NCBI GenBank assembly: GCA_903870955.1
Contig: CAIQEX010000503.1
Coordinates: 1-7,178, forward strand
Direction: 5' to 3'
DNA: 7,178 nt
Source: an uncultured beta proteobacterium
GTDB lineage: Bacteria; Pseudomonadota; Gammaproteobacteria; Burkholderiales; Burkholderiaceae_C
Shown here: positions 6,856-7,178 of the stretch, piece after piece
Numbering within the stretch: position 1 is the first letter of the stretch
Layout: each line of letters starts with the position of its first letter
Program-made: the position numbers and the translations under genes
The notes under the pieces: model-generated
What the model saw: only the letters and a program-made list of their open reading frames with translations
What the model was told of the DNA's origin: nothing
Databases searched by the model: none

Positions 6856-7178
6856 TCAGGCACCAAAAGCAATCTGGCCACCCACCAGCGTGGTGCGCAC
6901 CCGACCCGGCAACTCGTAGCCGCCAAACGGCGTGTGTTTGCCCTGGCTGTGTAGGGCCGCAGGTTCTACCACCCACTGCGTGCTGGCATCGAACACGCAG
7001 ATGTCGGCGATGGCACCGGGCGCGAGCGTTCCCAGTTGACCCGCCAAGGCCCCCAGCGATGCGCCCAGAACGCCGGCAGGCCGGCAAGTTATCGTGCCCA
7101 ACGCCCGGGACAGTGGCAGGCCACTGTCCTGTGCCCATTTCAGGGTCAGACTCAACAGCAACTCCAGGCCTGTGGCAC
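6856..7178 (-). CDS. pyrC: Dihydroorotase, C-terminal part (5' truncated by window)
   Basis: This is the last 107 or so residues of an amidohydrolase-superfamily dihydroorotase, the zinc enzyme that interconverts carbamoyl-aspartate and dihydroorotate in pyrimidine synthesis. The frame stays open to the window edge, reading ATGLELLLSLTLKWA, which fits the TGLE segment of the family. Next come a helix with TCRPAGVLG, then LGTLAPGAIADICVFD, a typical end-of-barrel motif where the chain returns to the small beta domain. The segment SQGKHTPFGGYELPGRV resembles the (S/K)-x-(K/R)-N-TPF-x-G signature near the dihydroorotase C-terminus, and TTLVGG ends the fold. The metal-binding His/Asp/Lys residues lie upstream, outside the window, so catalytic competence cannot be judged. 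A non-catalytic dihydroorotase-like paralogue (PyrX type) or another cyclic amidase (hydantoinase/allantoinase) remains possible. It reads in the same direction as the kinase gene 111 nt downstream, probably as a neighbouring housekeeping gene rather than a functional partner. Confidence 0.88.
   Translation of the reverse strand, partial: ATGLELLLSLTLKWAQDSGLPLSRALGTITCRPAGVLGASLGALAGQLGTLAPGAIADICVFDASTQWVVEPAALHSQGKHTPFGGYELPGRVRTTLVGGQIAFGA

Noticed and set aside
6416..7138. Minus-strand open frame of 240 codons spanning the dihydroorotase end, the gap and the kinase start
   Set aside because: It is out of frame with both well-supported genes that it overlaps, and its composition (Gly, Arg and Ala rich) is typical of a shadow frame.
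1..7178. CRISPR arrays, tRNA or rRNA genes, insertion-sequence ends, toxin-antitoxin or defence genes
   Set aside because: I saw no regularly spaced repeats, RNA gene signatures, transposase motifs or target-site duplications. Nearly all bases are accounted for by four coding regions.

Overview
This 7.2-kb window is a bacterial signalling locus. Its GC content is roughly 57-60% by eye, and its layout and protein style look betaproteobacterial, most likely a Comamonadaceae-type Burkholderiales. That assignment is an inference from protein character, not from a marker gene. The window is almost entirely coding. It holds two complete genes and two genes cut by the window ends.

Layout. Left edge to 322 (+): the C-terminal end of a GGDEF-domain diguanylate cyclase. 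329-2428 (-): a soluble PAS-PAS-GGDEF-EAL protein, predicted to make and/or degrade cyclic di-GMP. It converges on the first gene with only 6 nt between the stop codons. 2410-6744 (-): a 1444-residue membrane hybrid histidine kinase with the order TM-TM-TM-CHASE-TM-PAS-PAS-HisKA-HATPase-REC-REC-HPt plus a C-terminal helical tail. Its 3' end overlaps the start of the GGDEF-EAL gene by 19 nt, so the two are very probably co-transcribed and translationally coupled. 6745-6855: the only real intergenic gap, with a possible promoter or operator and no visible terminator. 6856 to the right edge (-): the C-terminal part of a dihydroorotase (pyrimidine synthesis), read in the same direction as the kinase.

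How it may work together. The kinase would sense an extracytoplasmic ligand through CHASE and cytoplasmic cues through its PAS domains, then run an internal His-Asp-His relay ending on HPt. The coupled GGDEF-EAL protein and the convergent GGDEF protein would set cyclic di-GMP levels. The GGDEF-EAL protein has no receiver domain, so a direct phosphotransfer link is not visible and the HPt partner must lie outside the window.

Every family here is a known one. I see no CRISPR array, RNA gene, insertion sequence or unknown multi-gene system. The points worth a second look are an Asn in the acidic pocket of the first receiver, the unresolved output of the phosphorelay, the spaced inverted motif upstream of the kinase, and the post-HPt tail.
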